This document shows positions 17,176 through 25,981 of a DNA stretch of 64,000 bases, piece after piece. The notes under the pieces were generated by a model. The model searched no databases, was not told the DNA's origin, and saw only the letters and a program-made list of their open reading frames with translations. Positions within the stretch are counted from its first letter, which is position 1; each line of letters starts with the position of its first letter. The position numbers and the translations under genes are program-made. Source of the DNA: Polyangium sp. 15x6 (GTDB lineage: Bacteria > Myxococcota_A > Polyangia > Polyangiales > Polyangiaceae); NCBI RefSeq assembly GCF_029960785.1, contig NZ_JASBQE010000024.1, forward strand, positions 62,001 through 126,000. The letters are read 5' to 3'.

Positions 17176-17817
17176 TCAAGCGCAACCCATCGCAGCTTCC
17201 ATGCAGGTGAGCACCGACGGGGCGGCGAGGGCCTGCGCCCGTCCGCCTCCCGTCGGGGCAGGTCCGAGGTAAATGCCGACGACCGCGGTGGGCGGTCCGT
17301 CGCCAACGACGGCGACCACGGGCCCGCCGCTCATGCCGATGCGGCCCTGGCGATCGAGCAGGACCCTCCCCTCGCTCGGTCGCGCCCTCGCCGGCACGAC
17401 CAGAGGCGCGCGCGGCGCCTCGCTCCCGAGCGGATACCCCCATATCTGGCCGGCCACGGGCGCGTCGAGCGTGGCCATGCGCAGCGCGCTCGTGCACCGC
17501 GCGTTCACGCGGACGATGGCCACGTCGTCGGCCGCGACGCCGCCCGACGGATACGCGATGGCGACGGCCTCGATCTCGACCCAGCGCCCGCCGGCGAGGA
17601 CGCGCACGGAGACCTCCGCGGGCGTCGCGCCGTCCGCGAGCGCGACGACGTGCCGCGCCGTGACGATCGAGGAGAGCCAGTCCGCGATGAAGAACCCCGT
17701 GCCCGAAGCCGCCCAGGTCTTGCCGAAGCGCGCGCGGATCCGCACGACGGGGCCGTCGAGCGGAGGCTCGATCGGCTCGGCGGTCGCAGCCCGGAGCTTC
17801 TGCGCGACGAGGCTCAT
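17176..17817 (-). CDS. Trypsin-like serine protease
   Basis: This 213-aa protein has a recognisable S1 triad. His56 is in IVTARHVVAL, preceded by GTGFFIADW. Asp98 is in GGVAADDVAIVRV. Ser163 is in GRIGMSGGPVV, with the usual GxSGGP form. Start ATG 17817 (MSLVAQKLRA) is supported by GGAGG eight bases upstream; longer starts at 17886 and beyond have weaker sites and basic low-complexity translation. No signal peptide is evident, so the enzyme may be cytoplasmic or leave by another route. This also resembles the protease-like domains sometimes attached to signalling proteins. It is the first gene of a likely two-gene unit with the 959-aa secreted protein. Confidence 0.8.
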   Translation of the reverse strand: MSLVAQKLRAATAEPIEPPLDGPVVRIRARFGKTWAASGTGFFIADWLSSIVTARHVVALADGATPAEVSVRVLAGGRWVEIEAVAIAYPSGGVAADDVAIVRVNARCTSALRMATLDAPVAGQIWGYPLGSEAPRAPLVVPARARPSEGRVLLDRQGRIGMSGGPVVAVVGDGPPTAVVGIYLGPAPTGGGRAQALAAPSVLTCMEAAMGCA

Positions 17818-17948
17818 GAGCCACGCCTCCGAGCGAGGGCGCCTTCGCGATGGGGAGAGCGGGGCGAGGCGTGGAGCACACCTCATCTTAACGCGCCTCG
17901 GGCCGGATGGCGCGTTTGCTGTGAACGGTGGAAATGGTGGCCGGGCCC

Positions 17949-19514
17949 TCATCGCGGCGCCGGAAACGCGACGAGGAGCTCGGGCGGAATCCGACGCTCC
18001 TCGGCGATGATGCCATAGGTCTCGGCCGTCTTGCGCGGCGTGCGGTTCTTCTGCGGATCGGACGCGTCCACCGCATAGAGCCCGAAGCGCCTGTTCATGC
18101 CCTGGTTCCACTCGTAATCGTCGACGAGGCTCCAGAAGAAGTAGCCGCGGAGATCGACGCCGTCCTGCATCGCGCGGTTCGCCCAGGCGAGGTGACGGAC
18201 GAGGAAGCTCGGGCCCGCGTCCTCGTCGTCGAGAGGGTGATCGAGCCCGTTGCCCGTCACGTAGAGCGGCAATCCATACTCGCGATGGGCGAGCATCAGC
18301 ATCTCGTGAAGGCCCTCTGGATCGACCTCCCCGCGGCGCACATCCAGCGGATCGAACGTGCCGAGCGGCGTGAGGTCCGGCATGAAGGGTCCGCTCGTGC
18401 CCCGCACCGTGGCGCGCGTGTCATAATTGATGCCGAGCCAATCCATGCGGCCCTCGAGGTCGGCGCGCCGCGCGCTCTTGCCCGCGAGCTCCGCATCGAG
18501 CCTCCCCTTCGCAACCGCGTCGAGATAAGCAATGTTGTACAGGTAAAACATGTTCTCGGCCGATTTCACGTCGAGCTCGCTCGCCGGATCGGCCGGGGAC
18601 GCGGGGGTCATCGCATAGACGAGGCCGATGTCGGAGGGGATTTCGTCGCCGTCGGCGTCGAAAGTGTCGTTTTCCTTCACCGCGTCGTACATGCGCGCGT
18701 GCGCCTCGACGAGCGCGAGGAACACCTCTTTCACCGCGCCCGACGCGAGCGAGACGGCCGGCGGATGGCTGCGCTCGACGCTCGGGGCGAGATAGCCGGA
18801 GAGGAGGACCGCGAAAGGCTCGTCCAGCGTGGCCCAGCGATCGACGTCCGCGCCGAACTCCCGCGCGACGAACCCCGCGTACTTGGCGATCTCCGCGACC
18901 GTTCGCTCCCGATCGAGCCATCCCCGCGGTTTGCACGCGGCGAGGTTCAGGTGGCACCCGACGGCGTCGTGAATCCACGCAGGGAGCGTACCGTGATTCA
19001 GGGTCACGATGGGGGACATCCCACGCACCCGGAGGCCATTCAGCATCGCATGGTAATGCGCGAGCGCCGCCGGATTCGCGACGGCGCGTAATGCCTCGTA
19101 CCCCTCGATACCGTCGGTCGGCCCGGGAAAGATGCGGCTCCACTCGATGCTGAACCGGAATGCATCATTGTGGAGCTCCCCCCGCGCGCGATCGAGATCC
19201 AGATCGTGGAGCTCCCAGAAGCCCGGGCCGACGTCGGCGGGATCCTGCCCGGACAGGTATGCCATGGTAGAGTGCACCGTTTCGGGCGAGGTGGCGAACG
19301 CATACCAATCGGATCCGTTATCGACGCAACCGGGGAGATCGGGCGTCGGGCACCCCATGTCGGCCTGGAATCCGCCGATCGCGGTCCCGAAGAGAAATCC
19401 CTCGGGAAACGAGAGATCCTCGGCCACCTCGGGGACCTCGGTCACCGGAGGGTCCTCCCCGCACGCGGCCAGCAACAGCGTCATCGGTATGGCGAGGCGG
19501 AAATCGGTTCTCAT
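17949..19514 (-). CDS. GH1 (beta-glucosidase-like) lipoprotein with altered nucleophile
   Basis: This 521-aa protein has the signal MRTDFRLAIPMTLLLAAC (lipobox LLAAC), then a full-length GH1 barrel close to the archaeal LacS subgroup. It opens EGFLFGTAIGGFQADMGCP and continues with FRFSIEWSRIFPGP, TLNHGTLPAW, the acid/base site TLDEP (Glu232), DWLGINYDTRA, and a C-terminal FFWSLVDDYEWNQGMNRRFGL. At the nucleophile motif, normally (I/V)TENG, the sequence is VTGNG. The codon at 18252-18254 is GGC, so residue 421 is Gly. The rest of the active-site frame is intact. Either it is a sugar-binding pseudoenzyme or the base call is wrong. ATG 19532 is an alternative start. Confidence 0.85.
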   Translation of the reverse strand: MRTDFRLAIPMTLLLAACGEDPPVTEVPEVAEDLSFPEGFLFGTAIGGFQADMGCPTPDLPGCVDNGSDWYAFATSPETVHSTMAYLSGQDPADVGPGFWELHDLDLDRARGELHNDAFRFSIEWSRIFPGPTDGIEGYEALRAVANPAALAHYHAMLNGLRVRGMSPIVTLNHGTLPAWIHDAVGCHLNLAACKPRGWLDRERTVAEIAKYAGFVAREFGADVDRWATLDEPFAVLLSGYLAPSVERSHPPAVSLASGAVKEVFLALVEAHARMYDAVKENDTFDADGDEIPSDIGLVYAMTPASPADPASELDVKSAENMFYLYNIAYLDAVAKGRLDAELAGKSARRADLEGRMDWLGINYDTRATVRGTSGPFMPDLTPLGTFDPLDVRRGEVDPEGLHEMLMLAHREYGLPLYVTGNGLDHPLDDEDAGPSFLVRHLAWANRAMQDGVDLRGYFFWSLVDDYEWNQGMNRRFGLYAVDASDPQKNRTPRKTAETYGIIAEERRIPPELLVAFPAPR

Positions 19515-19598
19515 GAAGGGGAAACCTAACATGGATCGGAAAAACCGCTGGGTGAGGTAATTCGGAAAAACGGTGTATGATCCAGCCCCGACGAACCC

Positions 19599-20336
19599 TC
19601 AAACAATCGAACGTCCACCGTCCACGGCGAGCACCTGCCCCGTCACGAAGTGGTTTTTCGCAAAAAACAGCACCGCGCGCGCGACATCCCCAGGATCGCC
19701 GATCCGCCCGAGCGGTATCTTGCGGCGCAGCCGCTCGCGCACCTCGTCGTCGACGCCGTCGGGCGGGAGGACCGTGCCCGGTGAAACCACGTTCACGCGT
19801 ACGTCGGGCGCGAGCGCGAGGGAGAGGCCCTGCATGGCCGAGACGAGCGCCGCCTTCGAGATCGAATACGGGATGTAATGCTTGAACGGCCTTTCAGCGC
19901 TGACGCAGCCTATTGCCACGACGGACCCGCGCCGAGCCCGGAGCTCCGCCGCGAGCGCGAGCGTGAGCAGATAAGGCGCAGTCGCGTTCAGCGTCATGGC
20001 CCGATCCCAGGCGCCCGCGTCGAGCTCGTCCGGACGAACACGCTCGAAATTGGCGGCATTGTGCACGAGGAGGTCGAGTTTGCCCGCGCCGAACCGGCGC
20101 GCCCGCGCGGCGAGGCCGCTCACACCGGTTCGATCGGAGAGATCGGCCCGGTGGAGCTCGACGCGCGCGCCGCGCGAAAGGAAGTGCTCCCGCGCCTCGC
20201 GCGCGCTCTCCTCGCTCGCCGCATAATGAATGAGGACCTCGTATCCGTCGTCGACGAGCGCCTCCACGATCGTCCGCCCCACACGCACCGCGCCGCCCGT
20301 GACGAGCGCGATACGTCCGCTCCCTTGTTCGCTCAT
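19599..20336 (-). CDS. SDR oxidoreductase, pteridine-reductase-like
   Basis: This 245-aa SDR has the cofactor motif TGGAVRVG (about 14-21), the Arg-containing version typical of pteridine reductase/FolM-like SDRs and some enoyl/oxoacyl reductases. Other motifs are NAAN (about 93), catalytic Ser in [15 protein letters not shown] (about 158), and the C-terminal [20 protein letters not shown] typical of classical SDRs. The size is normal for the family. It is separated from the GH1 gene by about 85 bp and divergent from the FKBP gene. Dihydropteridine reduction is a good guess from the TGGAxRVG motif, but 3-oxoacyl-ACP reductase activity cannot be excluded. Confidence 0.85.
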   Translation of the reverse strand: MSEQGSGRIALVTGGAVRVGRTIVEALVDDGYEVLIHYAASEESAREAREHFLSRGARVELHRADLSDRTGVSGLAARARRFGAGKLDLLVHNAANFERVRPDELDAGAWDRAMTLNATAPYLLTLALAAELRARRGSVVAIGCVSAERPFKHYIPYSISKAALVSAMQGLSLALAPDVRVNVVSPGTVLPPDGVDDEVRERLRRKIPLGRIGDPGDVARAVLFFAKNHFVTGQVLAVDGGRSIV

Positions 20337-20494
20337 GCCGAAGATGCTACCGCGCTCGCAAGTCCGCCGCGCATCTAGAATCGAGCGGGGTCGGAAAAAG
20401 ACACCACGATTCGCAAAGCCCGCGCTCGATTCGCTTGACGAGCGCCCCGCCGATCGGTCGAATACCGGCCCACTACAGAGAGAGGAGAATCGAC

Positions 20495-20827
20495 ATGACG
20501 ACCGCTGAGCTCCAAAAGGAGACGCTCAAAGAAGGAAACGGCGACGAAGCCAAGGTCGGACACAAGGTCCAAGTGCACTACGTGGGTACGCTCACGAACG
20601 GCAAGAAGTTCGACAGCTCCCGCGACCGTGGCGAGCCCTTCAAGTTCCAGCTCGGCGCCGGGCAGGTGATCAAGGGCTGGGACCAGGGCGTGGTCGGGAT
20701 GAAGGTGGGCGAGCTCAGGAAGCTCACGATCCCGGGGCACCTGGCCTACGGCGAGCGCGGCTTCCCGGGGCTCATCCCGCCGAACGCAACGCTCGTCTTC
20801 GAGGTCGAGCTGATCAGCGTGTCCTGA
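20495..20827 (+). CDS. FKBP-type peptidyl-prolyl cis-trans isomerase
   Basis: This 110-aa single-domain FKBP carries [57 protein letters not shown] and [14 protein letters not shown], which include all the usual rapamycin-pocket aromatics (Tyr, Phe, Asp, Trp, Tyr). There is no signal peptide, so it acts in the cytoplasm on proline bonds during folding. Start ATG 20495 is chosen because AGAGAGGAGAA precedes it and the family begins there; an in-frame ATG at 20435 adds 20 non-conserved residues. The gene is followed after ~20 bp by a palindromic intergenic element, and it converges on the large kinase gene. Confidence 0.95.
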   Translation: MTTAELQKETLKEGNGDEAKVGHKVQVHYVGTLTNGKKFDSSRDRGEPFKFQLGAGQVIKGWDQGVVGMKVGELRKLTIPGHLAYGERGFPGLIPPNATLVFEVELISVS

Positions 20828-20846
20828 GGGGGCGCTCCACGACGTA

Positions 20847-21160
20847 GCGCCGGGGTTTCACCCCGGACCCGACCAGGGGCTGTCCGCCCCTGGACCCGGA
20901 CCAGCGCAAGCGCTGGACCCAGGGTCGATGAACTGCGCGATGCGCAGTTCATCGAACAGGTCGAGGCAAGACCAGCTACGACCCTGCCAATCAAGACAGC
21001 CGCGCTGCCCTTTCGACGGGCAAGGCTCCCTCACGGGCCCGTTGGAAGAACTGCGCGGAGCGCAGTTCTTCCACCCCGAGTCCAGCGCTTGCGCTGGTTC
21101 GGGTCGAGGGGCGAACAGCCCCCGCGGGGTCCGGGGCGGCGCCCCGGCGCGGCGGCCCCA
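20847..21160. repeat. Palindromic intergenic element, copy A
   Basis: This ~315-bp non-coding element fills almost all the gap between two convergent stop codons (20827 and 21165). It has two outer arms of about 80 bp that are inverted repeats of each other (about 20873-20955 and 21044-21125). Each arm contains smaller perfect or near-perfect palindromes. Examples are the CCAGCGCAAGCGCTGG type at 20901-20916, with its mirror at 21082-21097, a GATGAACTGCGC/GCGCAGTTCATC hairpin at 20927-20954 and a GGAAGAACTGCGC/GCGCAGTTCTTCC hairpin at 21044-21072. The middle ~85 bp is not palindromic. Copy B lies at 36126-36442 in reverse orientation. No ORF of protein-like composition fits. Confidence 0.85.
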
Positions 21161-21164
21161 GACA

Positions 21165-24100
21165 TCACTGCTGAAGGCCGAGCCGCCCGCCATCGACGCG
21201 CAGGTTCGAGAGAGCCCGCGCGACCGCGTCCGCGAGCGGCCGACCCCGGGGGATGACCTCGCCTTCCACGCCCCCCGGCCGATCGAACGACCACACGAGC
21301 ACCGATCCCGCCGCATCCCAGGGCACGAACCGCGTGCGACCCCGGAGCGGCATGCTGCCCACGATCTCGCGGCGCGCGACGTCGAGCGCCGCCACGCGAT
21401 CCGCCGAGAGGAGGAGCATGGAGCGGCCGTCGGGCGCGACGGAGACGTCCTCCCAGACGGTGGCGCCCGAAGCTTCGAGGAGGCGTTCGGGGCCGCGCTC
21501 GCGGAGCACGACCACGCCCGTGTCGTCGGCGTAGACGAGCTCGCCCGGCGAAGGGCCGTCACCGAGCGCCGTCGCGCGCGGGCTCGCATAACCGAGGACG
21601 CGGACCTCCGACGTCGCCTCGTCGATCCGCGCGAGCGCGCCGGAGCTCACCGCGATCCACGAGCCCGCGCCGACCCCACCGCGCGCCGCGCTCGGGCGCA
21701 CGTCGTACACGTAGCCGTCCGCCGAGGCGATCACGCGGGGCGCGGCGGGCGCGCCGTCGAGGGACGTCGCCACGATCGCGCCGTCGAGCCGCTGCGTGTA
21801 GAGCGTGCGGCAAGTGGTGTCGACGGCGAGGACGAGGCCGGCCTCGTGCGGAACCTTGCCGATGGTGGCGCCGCTGCGGGCGTCGAGCACGTGCCAGGCC
21901 TCGCCCTCGCGCTCCCACGCGGCGACGCGGCCGTCCTGGCAACGGCGGAGCAGGTTGCCCTTGCGGCTGAGCTCGCGCTTGCCATCGGCGACGCGATAGA
22001 AGCGGACCTCGTCGTCGACCTGGAACGCGACGACGTCGTTGCTCTCGCGGACCACGGCGCGCACCGAGCTCGTGGACGAGGGCGCGGGGCCGTCCGCGGC
22101 GCGGAAGCGGACGAACGAGTCGACCGCGCCCGTCGCGCCGGAGAGGAGGACGAGGTCGCCCGTCACGACGTGGCCGTCCTCCAGGCGATGGCCGCCGAGG
22201 AGATCCCGCGGGCCGATGGGGACACGCGCGAACGCGGGCACCTCGTCGGGCGAGGTGATGGGCGCGGGGCGCTTGGGGCGAGGCGCGGGCGAGCAAGGCG
22301 CGCCCTTGGGCAGGGCGTCGCCGGGCGCGCGGCCGCCCGGGCGGAGGTAGTGGAAGCGGCCGACGATCGACTTGTCGGGGCCCGTGGGGTCGGTGCCGCA
22401 GACCGCGAGATCGAGGCCTCCTTCGTCCCAGCGCAGGAACGAGGGCGCCTCCACGCTGGGGCCGCGGAAGAGCGGAGTTTCCGGCCGCGCGGGATCGACG
22501 ATCTCGAAGGCGCCATGCTCGGCGAGGGCGAGCAAGGGCTCGCGCGGACCGAAACGCGCGAGGACGACCGCGCTCGTCGGCTTGACCTCCGTGATGCTGC
22601 CCTCGGCCGGTCGCCAGACCACGAGCTTCGATCCGGAGGCGGCCGCGACGAGGGAGCCGTCCGGCGAGACGTCGAGCACGATGCCCTGGAAGGCGTGCGT
22701 GTCGACCTCGCCCGAGCGGCGGAGATCCCAGCGGACGAGGCCGTTCTCCGAGGCGCACGCGAGCACGGGCGCCGCGTCCGCGACCTCGAGCGCGCCCGTG
22801 CAACGGCGCGGCGCGATGGCCGCGAGCATGACCTCGCCGTCGGGACGAAGCCGGAAGATGCGCACTTCGCCGGTGACCGAGCGCGTCGCGAGCGCGGTGT
22901 CGAAGGGGAGCGGGACACGCTCGACGAACGGAGCATCGTGCGGGCGCACGACGAGCGCGCGCGGATGGAGCTCCGCGGCCGCGGTGGGCTCGGCGCCGTC
23001 GGGCGGCGTGGCCTGGTAGAAGGGATCGAAGCGGAGATCGACGACGACGAGGCGCGTGGAACCCTGCGTGGCGACGAGCCATCGATCGTCCCAGGGGAAC
23101 GCGGGATTCGTCGAGGGTTCGAGCGTGAGGAACTGCGCGCGCGGCAGGCCCGTGCCCGCGCGGAGCAGATCGAGCGGCAGCGCCGGATCCTCCGCGCCGA
23201 ACTCGATCGCCTCCGCGATCCAGGCGGCGCGATGGTACGGGTCGTCGACGCGGCGCGATCGGAAGAGGACCTCGGCGATGTAGGCGCGCTCCTCGGCCTC
23301 GACGCGCGCCTGCTCGGCGCGTGCTTGCCGATCGTCCATCGCGCGCTTCAGCGCGGCGGCGCCGAGGACGATGGCGAGCAAGAGGACGATCGAGGCGCCC
23401 TTCAGGATCTTGCGCCGCCGCGCGAGGCGCCGGCTCCTCGCGACGAGCTGGCGTTCGAGCGTGGTGAGCGAGCCGCGCGTCCAGGTGGGCCTGCGCTCGA
23501 CTTCCTCGAAGAGCCAGCCCGTGAGCAGGAAGTCCGGGTGATAAGCCGCCCGATCCCAGGCGATCGCCGCGTCGCGGAGCCGCTCGAGCAAGACGAGCCG
23601 CTCGGCCTCGCGGCTGCGGACCAGCTCGATCTGCGGGACCACGGCGATCGAGGGGTGCGAGAGCTCGACGCGGCCGTCGCGCCGCCGGAGGAGCCCCTCG
23701 CGTTCGAGGCGCGCGAGCACGCGCCGCGCGAGCGCCGTGTCCTCGCCGAGCACCGAGACGAGCTCCTCCTCGTCCCAGCGGACGGGCTTGTGATCGGTCG
23801 TGGAGAGGCGCAGCACGGCTTCGATCGCGATCTCCTGCTGCGCGTCGTCGAGCGAGGCCAGGAGCTTCTCGGCGTGCTTGGCGAGCGCGCCGACGAGCCC
23901 CCCGAGCGCGCGCCATGCCTCCGCGGAGAGCACGAGGCCCGCGCGCGCGCCTGCCTCCGGCGCGCGTTTGTCCCAGAACGCCGCGAGCGCCAGCGCGACG
24001 AGCGGCAACCGATCGTCCGCGCCGCGCAGCTCCCGCTGCACGTCGGCGACGACCGCGTCGGCGCCGAGCATCCGCACGCCGGCGATCCGCGCCGGCCCCG

Positions 24101-25706
24101 TCACGATGTCGTGCACGGCCGCGGCCGGCGGCGGCCCCACGAAGCGGAGCGCGGCGCGCAGGGACGCGAAGGGCGCGGTGGGATCCGAGAGGTTCGCGAC
24201 GTGCTTTTCGCCGAGCGTCGCGAGCACGCGCAGGCCTGGCCGCTCGCCGCCCCCCGCGAGCTCCGCGAGGAGCTCTGCGAGCCGCGTGTTCGTGCCTTCC
24301 GGCGCGGAGAGCGCGTCTTCGAGCGGATCGACGAGCAAGACGATCCCGACGGACGAGCTCGCCGCGTGGCGCGCGATCTCCGCGGACGACGCGCCCACGA
24401 GCGCCGCGTCGACGGCGCCGAGCGCCGCGTCGAGCGCGTGATCCGGATCCTCCCCGGGACGCACGGCCACCGCGATCCAGTCGTCCTTGCCGTCCACCGC
24501 GGCGCGCGCGAGGTGCGGGACGAGGCCGGCAGACGCGAGGGAAGACTTTCCCGCCCCCCGCGGCCCGTACAGCACCACGACCGGCTCGAACGCGAGCTCG
24601 CGGCCGAGCCGCGCCACGTCGTCATCACGCCCGTAAAGCTGCCCCTCGGCCTCCTTCGGAAGCGCCGAGAGCCCTGCATATGGCGGATCCATCACGCCAT
24701 ACGGCCGCTCCCAGGCATCGTCGAACAGCGCCGCGAGCTTGCCCGGGCTGACCCCTCGTTGCAGCGGATCCACGGAGAGGAGCCGCACGAGCAGCGCCAC
24801 GATCCCGCGCGGAAGGCCGGCCGGATCGGCCGCGAGATCACGCAGACGGCCGCGGAGCGTCGCGTCGCGCAGATCCGACCACCACGCGCTCATCGCAGCG
24901 GCATCGGAGAGCTCCCTCGGCTCGTCTGCGACGTCCTCGTACGGCATGCGCCCCGTCGCGAGCTTCACGATGGTCGCGGCGAGGGCGTACGCGTCGGCCG
25001 CGGGCGTGGGCTCGGCGAGCTCGAGGATCTCGGGCGCCATGTACCCCGGCGTGCCCACGACGGCGCGCCCCGAGCTCTGCGCGCGGGTCGGGTGCGACGA
25101 TCGCTCGTCCTGCGCCGCGACGAACGCCGCCGTCTCGAGCCCTGCCGCGTCCCCGCCGTCGAACACCGGCGGCGTGATCTCGGGCGCCTTCGAGCCGGCC
25201 CGCCGCGAGATGCCGAAATCGAGCACCTTGAGCGCGCCGTCGTTCGAGACGAACAGGTTCGCCGGCTTGAGATCCAGGTGCACCACGCCGCGCGTGTGGA
25301 TCACGTCGAGCGCCGCCGCCGTCGCGCGCGCCCAGCCGAGCACGCGCCGCCAGGGCACGCGCTTTCGCTCCCGCAGCACGTCCGCGAGGTTTTTCCCCTC
25401 GAGCAGCTCCATCGCGACGAACGGGACCGCTTCGGGCGCGTGGAGCACGCCCGCGGCGTAGATCGTCACGAGGGAGGGGTGCCGGAACGAGGCGAGCAGC
25501 TTTGCTTCCTCGGCCCAGTGCGCGGCGTCGTACGCCGTCCGCTGCAGGAGCTTCAGCGCGACCGTGCGCAGCGGCACCCCGTCCGGCAGAAGCTCCTCGG
25601 CTCGCCAGACATCGCCGAACCCGCCACGGCCGAGCCGCTCGAGGAGCAAGAACCGGCCGTCGAGCAGCTCCCCCGGCGCGTGGTCCCGCGGCGCTTTGGC
25701 GCTCAT
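21165..25706 (-). CDS. Ser/Thr kinase - STAND-type NTPase - beta-propeller fusion protein
   Basis: This 1513-aa multidomain protein starts with a Hanks-type kinase (about 18-290): RLGRGGFGDVW, VALKLL, GVVHLDLKPANLF and VLDFGIS. Leu replaces Arg in HRD, so it is a non-RD kinase. A P-loop NTPase of the nSTAND1 type follows (Walker [20 protein letters not shown], about 380-400; Walker B-like IVLLVDPLED). A winged-helix or helical region leads to one membrane helix (about 762-780, SIVLLLAIVLGAAAL). The remaining ~720 residues are WD40/propeller-like, with repeated DVSPDGSLVAAAS and LDVSPDG-type units. STAND proteins usually oligomerise on ligand binding by the repeat part. It is the last gene of an operon with the 80-aa gene and the second kinase. 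Confidence 0.88.
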   Translation of the reverse strand: MSAKAPRDHAPGELLDGRFLLLERLGRGGFGDVWRAEELLPDGVPLRTVALKLLQRTAYDAAHWAEEAKLLASFRHPSLVTIYAAGVLHAPEAVPFVAMELLEGKNLADVLRERKRVPWRRVLGWARATAAALDVIHTRGVVHLDLKPANLFVSNDGALKVLDFGISRRAGSKAPEITPPVFDGGDAAGLETAAFVAAQDERSSHPTRAQSSGRAVVGTPGYMAPEILELAEPTPAADAYALAATIVKLATGRMPYEDVADEPRELSDAAAMSAWWSDLRDATLRGRLRDLAADPAGLPRGIVALLVRLLSVDPLQRGVSPGKLAALFDDAWERPYGVMDPPYAGLSALPKEAEGQLYGRDDDVARLGRELAFEPVVVLYGPRGAGKSSLASAGLVPHLARAAVDGKDDWIAVAVRPGEDPDHALDAALGAVDAALVGASSAEIARHAASSSVGIVLLVDPLEDALSAPEGTNTRLAELLAELAGGGERPGLRVLATLGEKHVANLSDPTAPFASLRAALRFVGPPPAAAVHDIVTGPARIAGVRMLGADAVVADVQRELRGADDRLPLVALALAAFWDKRAPEAGARAGLVLSAEAWRALGGLVGALAKHAEKLLASLDDAQQEIAIEAVLRLSTTDHKPVRWDEEELVSVLGEDTALARRVLARLEREGLLRRRDGRVELSHPSIAVVPQIELVRSREAERLVLLERLRDAAIAWDRAAYHPDFLLTGWLFEEVERRPTWTRGSLTTLERQLVARSRRLARRRKILKGASIVLLLAIVLGAAALKRAMDDRQARAEQARVEAEERAYIAEVLFRSRRVDDPYHRAAWIAEAIEFGAEDPALPLDLLRAGTGLPRAQFLTLEPSTNPAFPWDDRWLVATQGSTRLVVVDLRFDPFYQATPPDGAEPTAAAELHPRALVVRPHDAPFVERVPLPFDTALATRSVTGEVRIFRLRPDGEVMLAAIAPRRCTGALEVADAAPVLACASENGLVRWDLRRSGEVDTHAFQGIVLDVSPDGSLVAAASGSKLVVWRPAEGSITEVKPTSAVVLARFGPREPLLALAEHGAFEIVDPARPETPLFRGPSVEAPSFLRWDEGGLDLAVCGTDPTGPDKSIVGRFHYLRPGGRAPGDALPKGAPCSPAPRPKRPAPITSPDEVPAFARVPIGPRDLLGGHRLEDGHVVTGDLVLLSGATGAVDSFVRFRAADGPAPSSTSSVRAVVRESNDVVAFQVDDEVRFYRVADGKRELSRKGNLLRRCQDGRVAAWEREGEAWHVLDARSGATIGKVPHEAGLVLAVDTTCRTLYTQRLDGAIVATSLDGAPAAPRVIASADGYVYDVRPSAARGGVGAGSWIAVSSGALARIDEATSEVRVLGYASPRATALGDGPSPGELVYADDTGVVVLRERGPERLLEASGATVWEDVSVAPDGRSMLLLSADRVAALDVARREIVGSMPLRGRTRFVPWDAAGSVLVWSFDRPGGVEGEVIPRGRPLADAVARALSNLRVDGGRLGLQQ

Positions 25707-25713
25707 GCCGGGG

Positions 25714-25956
25714 CTACGAGGCGGCCTTCCCCCGCGCGAATTGCTCGGCGTGGGCCATGGCGACCTCGGCCTCCTCGAAGAGCTCGTCCGGCGGCTGCAC
25801 CTCCTTGCCGTCTCGCTCCGCCTCCCAGCGGAAGCCACGCCGCTCTCCCGGGGCCTCGGGCTTCCACGTGAGCTTGAGCTTGTAGCCGTTCAGCTCGGCC
25901 ACGTACGTCCCGTCGTGCTCCAGCTGCCAGATCGAAACCGTCGCGTGAAGATGCAT
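25714..25956 (-). CDS. Small conserved-type protein between two kinase genes
   Basis: This 80-aa protein (MHLHATVSIWQLEHDGTYVA, then ELNGYKLKLTWKPEAPGE) has beta-strand-rich sequence in the first 50 residues and an amphipathic Glu/Ala helix at the end (ELFEEAEVAMAHAEQFARG). GAGGGAGAG directly precedes the ATG, and codon usage is normal for the region. It sits 25 bp after the upstream kinase gene and 7 bp before the downstream kinase gene, so it is almost surely co-translated with them. No known domain was recognised. It could be a partner or regulator of either kinase; this is inferred from position only. Confidence 0.75.
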   Translation of the reverse strand: MHLHATVSIWQLEHDGTYVAELNGYKLKLTWKPEAPGERRGFRWEAERDGKEVQPPDELFEEAEVAMAHAEQFARGKAAS

Positions 25957-25981
25957 CTCTCCCTCGTCCTCGTCCCGCTCC

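Noticed and set aside
20928-25871. 1647-aa plus-strand frame opposite the STAND kinase gene
   Set aside because: Its translation is dominated by Arg, Ala, Asp, Glu and His with no domain pattern, as expected for an antisense shadow of a high-GC gene. The minus-strand frame has clear kinase, P-loop and propeller motifs.
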